DNA from: Pseudopedobacter saltans DSM 12145
GTDB lineage: Bacteria > Bacteroidota > Bacteroidia > Sphingobacteriales > Sphingobacteriaceae
Assembly: GCF_000190735.1 (NCBI RefSeq)
Contig: NC_015177.1
Span: 868,001 to 932,000, forward strand
Length of the DNA: 64,000 bases
Reading direction: 5' to 3'
A program made the translations under genes and the position numbers. The notes beneath the pieces were generated by a model. That model was not told the DNA's origin and ran no database searches. It saw nothing but the letters and a program-made list of their open reading frames with translations. Below are positions 51,089-64,000 of the stretch, piece by piece. Numbering within the stretch: position 1 is the stretch's first letter; every line of letters begins with the position of its first letter.

Positions 51089-52462
51089 ATGAAGACAAGT
51101 AAATTGATAAAAAAATGTTTAGCAATAACCATATTAGCTATGTTCAGTTGTTCCAATCCGAATCAAAACAAAGAGGTAAAATTGATTACTTTAAACCCGG
51201 GCCATTTTCACGCAGCTTTAGTACAAAAATCTATGTACGATGGTGTTAGTCCGGAAGTATATGTTTATGCACCGGAGGGAGATGAACTCGAAGCGTACTT
51301 AAAGCTTATAGAAAAGTATAATACCCGAGAGGAGGACCCAACAACCTGGAAGGAAAACGTGTACAAAGGAACAGATTTCTTGGAGAAAATGCTATCCGAA
51401 AAAAAAGGGAATCTTGTGGTGTTGGCCGGAAATAATGAAGAGAAGACCAATTATATAGCAGAATCCATTCATGCCGGTTTCAATGTTTTAGCAGACAAAC
51501 CTATGGCAATTGATGCTAAGGGGTTTGATTTGTTAAGAACAGCTTTTGAAGATGCAAGAAAGAAAAGCGTCTTACTTTATGACATCATGACGGAAAGGTA
51601 TGAAATAACAAATACCTTGCAGAAGGAACTGTTTATGATGAATGAAGTTTTTGGAGAACTTGAAAAAGGATCAGAAGATAATCCAGCCATTATAAAAGAA
51701 AGTGTTCACCATTTTTTTAAAAATGTTTCCGGTTCTCCTTTAATCAGGCCAACCTGGTATTATGATGTAGATCAATTAGGTAACGGTTTGGTAGATGTAA
51801 CCACACACTTGGTAGATCTCATACAATGGACATGTTTTCCGGAGCAAATATTGGATTACAAAAAGGACATTCATATGAACAGTGCAAAGCGCTGGGCTAC
51901 ATTAATAACGCCTTCGCAGTTTGAAAAATCAACAAATAAAGACACTTATCCAGATTTTCTGCAAAAAGACATTAAGGATAGTACACTTAGCGTCTATTCT
52001 AACGGTGAAATGAATTATACCATCAAAGGTGTTTCGGCGAAAGTTTCCGTAGTTTGGAATTACCAGGCACCTGAAGGAACTGGAGATACACATTTCTCGG
52101 AAATTAGAGGGACAAAAGCGAATTTAAAGATCAAACAAGGTAAGGAACAGGGGTTTAAGCCGGTTTTATATATCGAACCAAAAGAAAAAAATAATCAGGA
52201 TTATAAGAAATCTCTATTTGATGGATTTATAAAATTGGCAAAAAGATACCCTGGAATCGAGTTGAAAGATACTGTCGATGGTTATGAGGTAATCATACCG
52301 GAAAGTTATAAGGTAGGTCACGAGGCGCATTTTGCAGAGGTAACAAGAAAGTTCTTATCATACTTAAAAGAAGGAAGACTACCTGATTGGGAAGTTCCTA
52401 ATATGATAGCAAAGTATTATACAACAACATCAGCTCTTGAACTGGCAATACGAAAGCAGTAG
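51089..52462 (+). CDS. Gfo/Idh/MocA-type lipoprotein with oxidoreductase C-terminal domain
   Basis: The 457-residue lipoprotein has lipobox AMFSC (C near residue 21). The Rossmann region starts KLITLNPGHFHAALVQKSMYD (~31-51) instead of a glycine-rich GxGxxG, then NVLADKPMAID (~138-148) corresponds to the EKP block. The remainder matches the putative oxidoreductase C-terminal family found in Bacteroidota (WYYDVDQLGNGLVDVTTHLVDLIQW near ~230). The loss of the glycine motif means that cofactor binding is uncertain. It is the fourth exported member of the superfamily here and the only lipid-anchored one. No LacI operator precedes it; the intergenic region before it is 84 bases. Confidence 0.78.
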   Translation: MKTSKLIKKCLAITILAMFSCSNPNQNKEVKLITLNPGHFHAALVQKSMYDGVSPEVYVYAPEGDELEAYLKLIEKYNTREEDPTTWKENVYKGTDFLEKMLSEKKGNLVVLAGNNEEKTNYIAESIHAGFNVLADKPMAIDAKGFDLLRTAFEDARKKSVLLYDIMTERYEITNTLQKELFMMNEVFGELEKGSEDNPAIIKESVHHFFKNVSGSPLIRPTWYYDVDQLGNGLVDVTTHLVDLIQWTCFPEQILDYKKDIHMNSAKRWATLITPSQFEKSTNKDTYPDFLQKDIKDSTLSVYSNGEMNYTIKGVSAKVSVVWNYQAPEGTGDTHFSEIRGTKANLKIKQGKEQGFKPVLYIEPKEKNNQDYKKSLFDGFIKLAKRYPGIELKDTVDGYEVIIPESYKVGHEAHFAEVTRKFLSYLKEGRLPDWEVPNMIAKYYTTTSALELAIRKQ

Positions 52463-52564
52463 GTTGCTAAAATTGGGTACTGTTATGCTAATTTACTTTA
52501 TTTGGAAGCCAAATTAAAATATTAACTTAGGCGCGAAACCTATTAATCTTAGGAGTTTATATTG

Positions 52565-55012
52565 ATGAAGAAATACGTCTTTTTTATTGTCTTCTTTTTA
52601 TTATTTGCCATCGTTTTATTTGCAACCGGTCAGACTGTTAAAGAAACCGGAAATGTAAATGGAGTGGTAAAAGATGAGGCTACAGGTGAGATTATAGATT
52701 TTGCTGGAGTTAGTATTTATAAAACAGAAACCGAAAATGCACTAAAGAATTTTATGACAGATCCTGAAGGTAAGTTTTCATTTAACGACTTGCCTTTTGG
52801 AAGTTATAAAATAAAGGTCTCTTTCATGGGATATCAGGCAAAAACGGTTGAAGATATAGTGATAAATGCTAATGATCAGGATATAAAAGTAGATATTAAA
52901 TTAACTCCAAACTCAGCTACAGTTTTAGAAGAGGTAGTTGTAAAAGCATCAAAACCGGTAGTAGAGTTTGGAGCCGACACCATAACGTTTAATGTCGATC
53001 AAAGCGTGTATGCTCAAGGGAGTACGGCTACAGATTTACTTAAAACAGTACCTATGGTGACAGTTGATCCGGATGGAAAGCCCTCCATTGCAGGGAAAGT
53101 AAATACAAGGGTCTTTATAGATGGAAAGCCATCTGATTATACTTCAGAAACTTTAGCAGATTTGTTAACCGTTTTGCCCTCGGAAGCCATTCAGAAAATA
53201 GAAGTTATTACTAACCCAGAAGCTAGATATTCAGCTGATGGTGACGGAATTATCAATATTGTATTAAAGAAAGGATATAGCTTAGGGTTAAGTAGTGGAC
53301 TTTCTTACACGCTAGGGACTTTAGGAGATTATAATGGAACGGCTTACTCCGCATTTAGCAATAAGAAAATTACGGTTAATGGTAGTTATAGCTTTAAACA
53401 TGCTCCAACTGTTAACGGCTCTGATTTAGCGAGAACGAATTATAATTCATCTTCAAGTATTTCGTCTTATATGAACCAAAATGGTTCATCCAAAAATGAA
53501 ACAGATAGCCACAACGCAAGAGCCTCATTAAATTGGGATATTACACCTTTGCAAAATTTAAGAACATCAGTTAATTATAATACTAATAATGGAAATGGAA
53601 GTTCATTATTGGACGACTATCGTTTCAATGCTTCACAAGTTCAAACTCAATTTATAGATCAGAATATCCTTACAAATAATTCAGGGAATTCGTTCACATT
53701 CAATGCGGATTATACCTTAAGATTTAAAAGAAGAAAGGGGCAAAGTCTTTCTGCAGGACTAACTTTCTTTGACAATGGAACCTTGAGGGATAGAGATCTC
53801 TCCCGGGAATATTTTAAAACAAATGATGTGAAAACGAATGAAAACCGGCAGTACAGATCAAATGATATAGGCACAAATCGTTTAGACTTTAATTTGGATT
53901 ATTCGAGGAACCTCAACAAGTTTGCTACGCTCTCTTTAGGTTCGCAGGTTTCTTTGGGAAATAATTCGAATAACCAATTTGTAACTGGTTATGATTTTGT
54001 AAACAGTTTAGATACGATTTCAAGACTGACGAACGAGTTCGGTTACCGTGAAAATATATATGCTTTTTATGGAAGTTATAGATTAAGAACCAAGTCCAGA
54101 TGGACATTTAGAACCGGTATAAGATCTGAGATTACTGATGTTAATTTTACACAATCAGCATTTCCATCTATGGATCCCAAGCCTTATCATAACTTATTCC
54201 CAAATATTTCAATAAATAAATCATATAAGAAGAAATACAATTTTGGGCTGAGCTATAGTATGCGTATAACAAGACCTAGAGAAAATGCTTTAAATCCATT
54301 AGTCGATGACACGAATCAATCTAATGTTAGTTTCGGAAATCCAAATTTAAAGCCTTCATATATTAATCAGTTCCAATTGAGCTTTGGTACTGCAGGGGCA
54401 AAATGGTCTTTTACACCCAGATTGAATTATACCACCACTGATAAAATAATAGAAAGATTTAGAGTTTCCACAGACAGTGTAACTTATGAAAATCTGGGTA
54501 AGAATCAAGCTTTGACCCTTAGTTTATTCGGGAATTATAGATTAGGAAAATCTATTACACTAACCGGAGGGTATACTATTAGTAGAAGGTCTTATCAATC
54601 TAAATCAACTCTTCAAATACCATCCAGTGGTTATAGTCAAAGAGGTAATATGACTATATCTGGGCAAGTACCTTATTCAATTACTCTTGAAGGGCAACTT
54701 AATTATTATACGAATGCCTTAGCTCAAGGAAGAAACTCGGGGTCGTTAACAACAAATTTCGGATTTAGGAAAATGTTTCTTAAAAACAAAGTTAGCGCAA
54801 GACTTTCTGTTGAGGATCCATTTGCTAATCGTAGTTTTTTTGAGTCTTCGGATGTGTTGACTAACAGTGGTGGGAGTTACCATCAGGAAAGAAATTTCTT
54901 ATCAAAAAGTAAGAACTATACTTTTTCAATAGGATACAGGTTTATAAATAATAAAAAACAGAAGGCAAAAGAAGATGTTAAAAAAGTATTAACTAAAGAG
55001 GCTACTAAATAG
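52565..55012 (+). CDS. TonB-dependent outer-membrane receptor (outer-membrane beta-barrel family)
   Basis: ATG 52565 is favoured over the in-frame TTG at 52562 because AGGAG stands 9 bases upstream (52551-52555). The 815-residue protein has a signal peptide (~5-24), a carboxypeptidase-regulatory-like domain (NGVVKDEATGEIIDFAGVSIY to ~115), a plug-like region (EVVVKASKPVVEFGADTITFNVD, VRTRVFIDGKPSDY-type, then IEVITNPEARYSADGDGIINIVLKK, ~190-225) and a long barrel with many alternating strands. It is the family often labelled outer membrane beta-barrel protein rather than SusC, and it has no SusD. No LacI operator precedes it, so it may not belong to the regulon. Confidence 0.88.
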   Translation: MKKYVFFIVFFLLFAIVLFATGQTVKETGNVNGVVKDEATGEIIDFAGVSIYKTETENALKNFMTDPEGKFSFNDLPFGSYKIKVSFMGYQAKTVEDIVINANDQDIKVDIKLTPNSATVLEEVVVKASKPVVEFGADTITFNVDQSVYAQGSTATDLLKTVPMVTVDPDGKPSIAGKVNTRVFIDGKPSDYTSETLADLLTVLPSEAIQKIEVITNPEARYSADGDGIINIVLKKGYSLGLSSGLSYTLGTLGDYNGTAYSAFSNKKITVNGSYSFKHAPTVNGSDLARTNYNSSSSISSYMNQNGSSKNETDSHNARASLNWDITPLQNLRTSVNYNTNNGNGSSLLDDYRFNASQVQTQFIDQNILTNNSGNSFTFNADYTLRFKRRKGQSLSAGLTFFDNGTLRDRDLSREYFKTNDVKTNENRQYRSNDIGTNRLDFNLDYSRNLNKFATLSLGSQVSLGNNSNNQFVTGYDFVNSLDTISRLTNEFGYRENIYAFYGSYRLRTKSRWTFRTGIRSEITDVNFTQSAFPSMDPKPYHNLFPNISINKSYKKKYNFGLSYSMRITRPRENALNPLVDDTNQSNVSFGNPNLKPSYINQFQLSFGTAGAKWSFTPRLNYTTTDKIIERFRVSTDSVTYENLGKNQALTLSLFGNYRLGKSITLTGGYTISRRSYQSKSTLQIPSSGYSQRGNMTISGQVPYSITLEGQLNYYTNALAQGRNSGSLTTNFGFRKMFLKNKVSARLSVEDPFANRSFFESSDVLTNSGGSYHQERNFLSKSKNYTFSIGYRFINNKKQKAKEDVKKVLTKEATK

Positions 55013-55450
55013 TCTATTGGTTCAATGGATATCTAGCTTACTCACTTTTACCAATAAACTAAACTTTCGGTTTTATCTAATATCTAAGTTTCTTATATTC
55101 CACAGGCATTCTACAGAGCTTAAAATGCCGATTAAGATTAGATAAATTTATAAATCTACTTTGAAGGCGATTACTTCGATATTTAAATCACTTTCCTGCA
55201 AAATTTTGCCTGTGTATCTTATTCGCACCTCTAGCAAGAATTGTGAATATCTTTTTAGTTCTGAACTTAAAATATCTGCAAAGGCATTATGCCCCATTAT
55301 GAATTTAAGGGAAGAACAATCTAATAGTGACATCACCTGTCTTTTCTGTTCATTAAGAAATATAAATCTATGGTACTATTTAGGAGATTAAAAATATCCG
55401 CCTGTTCTACAGCGTATTGCGTTTACTGGTATAAAAAGGTTTTAAAAAGA
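55013..55450. other. Intergenic stretch before the rRNA promoters
   Basis: 438 bases between the receptor gene and the rRNA leader. Apart from a doubtful small gene on the minus strand (55148-55333) I see nothing recognisable: no operator, no tRNA, no repeat. Confidence 0.5.
55148..55333 (-). CDS. Small hypothetical protein (doubtful)
   Basis: A 61-codon frame on the minus strand begins ATG at 55333 (or the preceding ATG at 55336) and ends LNIEVIAFKVDL. Its codons look normal for this genome, and the C-terminal part (FLLEVRIRYTGKILQ) could be a beta-alpha segment. A plus-strand frame covers the same region, so it might equally be noise. No family, promoter or ribosome site could be recognised. 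Confidence 0.2.
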   Translation of the reverse strand: MSLLDCSSLKFIMGHNAFADILSSELKRYSQFLLEVRIRYTGKILQESDLNIEVIAFKVDL

Positions 55451-55481
55451 TTTGCGGGTTAATATAAAGTTCGTACATTTG
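55451..55481 (+). promoter_or_regulatory. rRNA operon promoter P1
   Basis: TTTG at 55451-55454, 19 bases, TACATTTG at 55474-55481: a full match to the Bacteroidetes -33/-7 pattern. It is followed by CACTCCC, the same motif as at P2. Confidence 0.85.
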
Positions 55482-55610
55482 CACTCCCAATCGCGAGGAA
55501 GGGGCATAGGAAACTGAAGGAATAGGCAGGAACGGCAGCAGCTTAAAGGGTTAGCAGGAGAGGGATAAAGAGAGAAAAAAGGGTTGCTAAAAAAAAATAA
55601 AAAAAAGTTC

Positions 55611-55640
55611 TTGCAGGAGAGAAAAAGATTCCTACCTTTG
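55611..55640 (+). promoter_or_regulatory. rRNA operon promoter P2
   Basis: TTG at 55611-55613, 19 bases, TACCTTTG at 55633-55640, matching TAnnTTTG. The following CACTCCC repeats that of P1, about 159 bases upstream. Purine-rich A-tracts precede it (55591-55606). Confidence 0.85.
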
Positions 55641-55748
55641 CACTCCCGAACGGGACGGAGCCACGAGGGCTACGGAAAACAAAGCGAAAAAGATTTCCCA
55701 CCTGAATGGGTGGAAGATATAAAAGCCGACCAGTGACTGGAAGGCGGG

Positions 55749-55757
55749 AAGTTCTTT
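55749..55757 (+). promoter_or_regulatory. boxA-like leader element of the rRNA operon
   Basis: AAGTTCTTT followed by AAGATCAT recurs in front of the 23S gene at 57731-57739 (AAGTTCTTT then GACATATT). Repeated leader motifs of this kind serve rRNA antitermination in other bacteria; the role here is inferred. Confidence 0.45.
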
Positions 55758-55856
55758 AAGATCATATCATATAGCACAGTCAACAAACGTCGGGACAGAC
55801 GGAAGACAAGAAAAAAGAAATATTGACATCATGTCAGTATCGAACATAACATTTTA

Positions 55857-57385
<1,529 letters not shown>

Positions 57386-57499
57386 TGGAGCTGTCCGAGA
57401 CGGACGGTGCTATATGAATATATCTTAATCAAAAAAAGAGATGAACCTTTAAAGAGATGTAGCCGGTTAGTGAAGATAACGGCAGGCTAAGGGGAATAT

Positions 57500-57573
57500 A
57501 GTCCCGTAGCTCAGTTGGTTAGAGCACTACACTGATAATGTAGGGGTCAGCAGTTCAAATCTGCTCGGGACTA
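57500..57573 (+). tRNA. tRNA-Ile (anticodon GAT)
   Basis: The acceptor arm AGTCCCG (57500-57506) pairs with CGGGACT (57566-57572). The anticodon GAT lies in the loop CTGATAA, and the T-arm GTTCAAATC is standard. CCA is not fully encoded. Confidence 0.95.
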
Positions 57574-57591
57574 CAGGGGACATCCTTAAGA

Positions 57592-57665
57592 GGGGAATTA
57601 GCTCAGCTGGCTAGAGCACCTGCCTTGCACGCAGGGGGTCAACGGTTCGAATCCGTTATTCTCCA
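57592..57665 (+). tRNA. tRNA-Ala (anticodon TGC)
   Basis: The acceptor arm GGGGAAT (57592-57598) pairs with ATTCTCC (57658-57664). The anticodon TGC lies in CTTGCAC, with the usual T-arm GTTCGAATC. It lies in the 16S-23S spacer as in many rRNA operons. Confidence 0.95.
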
Positions 57666-57730
57666 CGAGGAAGTAAATAGTGAAATGAAAAGAGTAGCGA
57701 TACTAATAACATTTAGCTATGAACTTCAGA

Positions 57731-57739
57731 AAGTTCTTT
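57731..57739 (+). promoter_or_regulatory. Second boxA-like element before the 23S gene
   Basis: AAGTTCTTT followed by GACATATT, a counterpart of the element at 55749. A small perfect hairpin, GATGGC-gtat-GCCATC (57776-57791), follows it just before the 23S start. Confidence 0.4.
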
Positions 57740-57799
57740 GACATATTGGAAGAAGTAGAAAAAGAGAAGACAGCAGATGGCGTATGCCATCAGCAATGA

Positions 57800-60670
<2,871 letters not shown>

Positions 60671-60739
60671 TGGGCTTGCCTAACTGTTGTTTTCTCTGTC
60701 CTGCTTCTTTCAATGATATGTCATACCGAACAAAGATAT

Positions 60740-60849
60740 TCGGGTGCCTATATCGGCGGTGTCCACCTCTTCCCATTCCGAACAGAGCAGTTAAGCCCGC
60801 CAGAGCCGATGGTACTGCAGTAACATGTGGGAGAGTAGGTCGGTGCCTT
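60740..60849 (+). rRNA. rrf: 5S ribosomal RNA
   Basis: GGTGCC at 60743-60748 pairs (with G-U pairs) with GGTGCC at 60842-60847, enclosing CCGAACAGAGCAGTTAAGCCCGC and GTGGGAGAGTAGGTCGG, the standard 5S elements. It is separated from the 23S gene by about 70 bases. Confidence 0.93.
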
Positions 60850-60858
60850 ACCTTAAAG

Positions 60859-60895
60859 AAGGGATCTTCAGCTATTGCGAAGGTCCCTTTTATTG
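60859..60895 (+). terminator. rRNA operon terminator
   Basis: An 11-bp stem, AAGGGATCTTC (60859-60869) with GAAGGTCCCTT (60879-60889) and one T-G pair, has a 9-base loop and is followed by TTATTGTTTTT. Confidence 0.9.
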
Positions 60896-60998
60896 TTTTT
60901 GGGCTTGTTGGAGTCCATAGATAAGAAATCGGATAATGTACAAAAGTTGTGGAGGAGATAAAAATAATGAGATATTTGTTTTTTGATCTTTTACTCAG

Positions 60999-61364
60999 AT
61001 GCACGATTCATTTAAAGCCCTAATGCCCTTGATCATTCTAGGGGGAGTTTCCGATTATTTTGAGATGACCCATTATTCACAGTGAGAAGGTCGCTTAGAC
61101 ATTTTCTTAGAAGAGATGAATGTCATTCCTGACGAATACCAGCACAATAAACTCATTTCCAAAGACTTTTTTGATCTCGTGACCTTGCAAGACTTCCCCA
61201 TTCGCGGGCAACAGGTCTATCTTCATGTTAAACGTCGTCGATGGCTTAATCAAGACACCGATAAAGTGGTTTATAGGAATTGGGAATTAGTAGCAAAAGG
61301 GACGCGTATCACACAGGATTTCGCTACTTTTTTAAAAGGTATCAGCGGACAACCAGTCGCATAG
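60999..61364 (+). pseudogene. ISAon1-type transposase N-terminal protein (orfA), broken by a TGA
   Basis: From ATG 60999 the frame encodes MHDSFKALMPLIILGGVSDYFE, meets TGA at 61083-61085, and continues in the same frame as EGRLDIFLEEMNVIPDEYQ and KDFFDLVTLQDFPIRGQQVYLHVKRRRW to the stop at 61364. This is the N-terminal accessory protein of ISAon1-family elements, about 120 residues. The nonsense codon at residue 29 and the damage to the following transposase gene show that the element is dead. It lies directly after the rRNA operon terminator. Confidence 0.75.
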
Positions 61365-61960
61365 CATCCAAACCATCAGCTCTTTCTATGGTATATCTGC
61401 CAGTAAGTTAAGGCGGTACTATCGTAATAAACTAAGTGGTTTTCAGGATTGGGAACATCGAGAGGATGCAAAAGAGGGTTTGATCTTCCCACAGAATGTT
61501 AGCAACCATCTTTCTATTGACGAGACCTGCCTCTCTCATGGAGAACTCTATACCATTGCCACCAACAAAAGAGCCCATGGTAAAAAAAGGAACTATTGTA
61601 GCTGTACTGAGCGGCACAAAATCAGAGAATATCATTCCCATCCTACAAAAGATCCCAAAAGACTATGCAATAAAGTTCGGGAAATAACACTTGATCTAGC
61701 GGTAATATATGGGACTAATTGCCAAAAAATGCTTTCCCAATGCTGTTCAGGTAATTGATCGGTTCCATGTCCAGCAACTGGCCACTGAAGCGGGATCAGT
61801 TTCAAAATCTTTGGACTAAGCAAATAAATGAATCACTTTACCTGGTGCTGCTGCGTCTATAGAAAATTACTTGCAAAAGAACAAGGATAACCATTAGATG
61901 TGTTCTTGACTTCGGTTTACATTGATGTCCCAAATTTTTATCAAAACAATTGCCTACTAA
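61363..61960 (+). pseudogene. ISAon1/ISL3-type transposase (orfB), frameshifted remnant
   Basis: The frame from 61363 reads SIQTISSFYGISASKLRRYYRNKLSGFQDWEHR and NHLSIDETCLSHGELYTI, including the DET of the DDE transposase. It is then lost near 61567 and resumes in another frame (VKKGTIVAVLSGTKSENIIPILQKIP, 61574 on), with stops after GK, and a further piece encodes LIAKKCFPNAVQVIDRFHVQQLATEAG (about 61707-61795), the second aspartate block. Several frameshifts and the missing end make it inactive. The right-hand limit is a guess, and terminal inverted repeats were not found. Confidence 0.7.
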
Positions 61961-62060
61961 ATTAGACAGTCGTTATAAAAAAAAGGCTTCTTTTTTTAAT
62001 GAATAATAATCTATCCAATTTAACGATTTTGCTATCATATTGATGTTCATTCATGTTTTA

Positions 62061-62072
62061 TGATATAGATCA
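62061..62072. promoter_or_regulatory. FNR/CRP-type binding site before the copper ATPase gene
   Basis: TGATATAGATCA contains TGAT-N4-ATCA, the symmetrical core of the FNR box (TTGAT-N4-ATCAA). It lies 59 bases before the ATG at 62131. Genes for cbb3 oxidase assembly are commonly under FNR-type oxygen control. Confidence 0.6.
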
Positions 62073-62130
62073 CAATTTATAAAGCCTGCACATCATTTGC
62101 CTGAAATGTTAACTTATAGATGTTTGTACT

Positions 62131-64000
62131 ATGCCTACAGCAACTAAAACAACTTGTTATCATTGCGGAAATGATTGCTATACAGAAGAATTCCAACATG
62201 CGGAAAAAGAATTCTGTTGTAGCGGATGTTTAAGTGTATATCAGATACTTACGAAAAGTAATTTAAGCAATTACTACAAGCTTAATCGTCATCCCGGAGA
62301 ATCCAGAATTTCAGTTACAGATAAGTATCTTTATTTAGATGAAGAGGAGTTTGTAAATAAACTGATTGACTACAGAGATTCACAGAAAACCATTTTAACT
62401 TTCTACATTCCGGCAATTCACTGTAGCTCCTGTATTTGGCTACTGGAAAGGCTTAATTCATTAGACGATGGAATCATAGAAAACCGTGTGGATTTCTTAA
62501 AGAAACAGGTGCACATTCAGTTTAATCAAAGCAAGACCAGTCTTAGAAAGCTGGTAGAGCTATTGGCAAGCATAGGGTATGAACCTTTAATCAGCTTAAA
62601 TGACGTTATTAAAGAAAATAAAGCTATAAAAGATGATACACCTACGAAAATAGCCGTCGCGGGGTTCTGTTTTGGTAATATCATGATGCTTAGTTTCCCC
62701 TCTTATTTCGGTTTATCGGAAGCAGAAGCTCAATTTGGACAGTTTTTTGGTTTAATCAATGTATTGCTTTGTTTTCCTGTTTTCTTTTACTCCGGTCGTG
62801 ATTATTTTAAAAACGCCTACCATAGTTTAGCGAATAGGGTTTTGGATATAAATTTCCCCTTAGCTTTGGGTATATTAGTAATGTTTGTAAGGACATTGGC
62901 AGAATGGACTTTCGGTTTAGGAGAAGGTTACGCAGATAGTCTGGCAGGATTAGTATTTTTCTTAAATGTTGGAAAATACATGCAAAACAGAACGTATTAT
63001 CATCTTTCTTTTGAACGCGATTATCGGTCTTTTTTCCCGGTTGCTGTTCAGGTTGTGAAGGAAAATGGAGAAGAAATTCCAACTCCTTTGGAGAATTTGA
63101 AGAAGGGGGATCGGATTAGAGTTAAGAACCAGGAAATTATTCCTGCTGATTCGATTTTACTAAGAGGCGAGGGACTTATAGATTTTAGCTTTGTAACTGG
63201 CGAGTCTCAGCCAGTCAATAAGGTACTAGGAGAAATAATATATGCTGGTGGAAGGCAAACAGGTAAATCTTTGGAATTGGAAGTTGTAAAACCTGTTTCA
63301 CAAAGTTATTTAACTAGTTTATGGAATAATGAAGTATTTGACAAACATCAGCAAAATAAAATAAAAACCTTTTTAAGTGTTGTTAGCCATTATTTCAGCA
63401 TTATTCTATTAATAATCGCTTTTGGATCCTTAATTTATTGGTTACCCATAGATTGGAAAGTAGGTGTTTCTGCATTTACCGCAGTATTGATTATAGCTTG
63501 TCCTTGTGCGCTTGCTTTAAGTACACCATTTACAATGTCTACAGCATTAAGCATTTTAGATAAGAACAAATTCTACCTTAAAAATACTGATGTTGTAGAG
63601 CAATTAGCTGCTGTAAACACAATAACTTTTGATAAAACAGGTACAGTAAGCATTTCTGAAGTGCAGGGAGTTGTTTTTAAAGGAATAATGGAGGAGAACG
63701 AAAAGCAACTAATTTATAATGTTTGTAAAAACTCTTCACATCCACATAGTATAAGGATTTCCAATTTCTTAGGAAAGCGTAAAGACATCAAGATAGATAA
63801 TTATGAAGAAATACTTGGTAAAGGAATAAAAGCGATTGTAGAAGGAGAATGTGTTCTGATAGGAAGTAGTTCTTTCGTTACCGGAATTTCGCAAAAAGAA
63901 ATAGAAACACCTGAAGTACATATTAAAATAGATAATAAGTATATTGGTTTTTTTCAGATAAAACAACGATTTAGAGAAGATTTAGATGTTTTATTGACTT
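62131..64000 (+). CDS. ccoI: Heavy-metal P-type ATPase, CcoI/FixI type (3' end beyond window)
   Basis: The frame starts at ATG 62131 and is open to the window end (623 codons of an expected ~800). The N-terminus has the cysteine-rich region of CcoI proteins (CYHCGNDC, CCSGCLSVY) and an HMA domain with CSSC (C98/C101). Membrane segments follow; then TGES in the actuator domain, the CPC metal-site motif (C457-P-C459, IACPCALALSTP) and the phosphorylation motif DKTGT (D501). This copper exporter supplies the cbb3-type cytochrome oxidase. The protein is recognised as CcoI rather than CopA from the N-terminal cysteine block; ccoS/ccoNOP would be expected just past the window. The FNR-like site fits oxygen control. 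Confidence 0.88.
   Translation, partial: MPTATKTTCYHCGNDCYTEEFQHAEKEFCCSGCLSVYQILTKSNLSNYYKLNRHPGESRISVTDKYLYLDEEEFVNKLIDYRDSQKTILTFYIPAIHCSSCIWLLERLNSLDDGIIENRVDFLKKQVHIQFNQSKTSLRKLVELLASIGYEPLISLNDVIKENKAIKDDTPTKIAVAGFCFGNIMMLSFPSYFGLSEAEAQFGQFFGLINVLLCFPVFFYSGRDYFKNAYHSLANRVLDINFPLALGILVMFVRTLAEWTFGLGEGYADSLAGLVFFLNVGKYMQNRTYYHLSFERDYRSFFPVAVQVVKENGEEIPTPLENLKKGDRIRVKNQEIIPADSILLRGEGLIDFSFVTGESQPVNKVLGEIIYAGGRQTGKSLELEVVKPVSQSYLTSLWNNEVFDKHQQNKIKTFLSVVSHYFSIILLIIAFGSLIYWLPIDWKVGVSAFTAVLIIACPCALALSTPFTMSTALSILDKNKFYLKNTDVVEQLAAVNTITFDKTGTVSISEVQGVVFKGIMEENEKQLIYNVCKNSSHPHSIRISNFLGKRKDIKIDNYEEILGKGIKAIVEGECVLIGSSSFVTGISQKEIETPEVHIKIDNKYIGFFQIKQRFREDLDVLLT

Overview
The window is AT-rich, almost entirely plus-strand DNA from a Bacteroidota bacterium, most likely Sphingobacteriaceae (Pedobacter/Pseudopedobacter-like). 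Reasons: the 16S rRNA looks Bacteroidetes-type, promoters have the TTTG-N19/20-TAnnTTTG form, there is a SusC/SusD pair, two proteins carry type IX secretion C-terminal domains, and an ISAon1-type transposase remnant is present. The genus is inference; no database comparison was possible.

Positions 1-55012 hold one large polysaccharide utilisation locus (PUL). It contains three PL6 polysaccharide lyases (20926, 24798, 34905), a GH88 unsaturated glucuronyl hydrolase (7971), several esterase or SGNH-type hydrolases (6617, 9246, 23824, 28594, 38672, 50144), three further beta-helix proteins (5265, 17913, 36305), one SusC/SusD pair with DUF5017-type lipoproteins (10358-17051), nagA/nagB (40014, 41194), and two tandem LacI regulators (42022, 43247). 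Lyases plus GH88 point to a uronic-acid glycan, nagAB to amino sugar, and the esterases to acetylation. No sulfatase is visible, which does not fit a standard chondroitin/dermatan/heparin locus.

The locus also carries unusual redox and sugar-acid genes: two azurin-like cupredoxins with a dehydrogenase-like propeller (1974-5145), a PQQ sugar dehydrogenase fused to cytochrome c (30034), an enolase-superfamily enzyme (664), an Nramp-like transporter lacking the metal motifs (31566), an NAD-dependent epimerase-like protein (32790), a DHDPS-family lyase (33806), and four exported Gfo/Idh/MocA oxidoreductases with an MFS sugar transporter (45021-52462). A periplasmic oxidation route feeding non-phosphorylative sugar-acid catabolism is a reasonable but untested reading.

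Nine copies of a 14-bp palindrome (half-site YGKKWAC, central CG) lie in front of seven transcription units, from 620 to 45005. In at least four cases the site abuts a recognisable promoter -7 element. They look like the operators of the LacI pair and define the regulon boundaries.

Two neighbouring genes inside the PUL are dead (19479-20666). After the PUL come a TonB-dependent receptor (52565), a complete rRNA operon (16S-tRNA-Ile-tRNA-Ala-23S-5S, 55857-60849) with two promoters and a terminator, a decayed ISAon1-family element (60999-61960), and the start of a copper P-type ATPase (CcoI/FixI type, 62131 to the window end) behind an FNR-like site.
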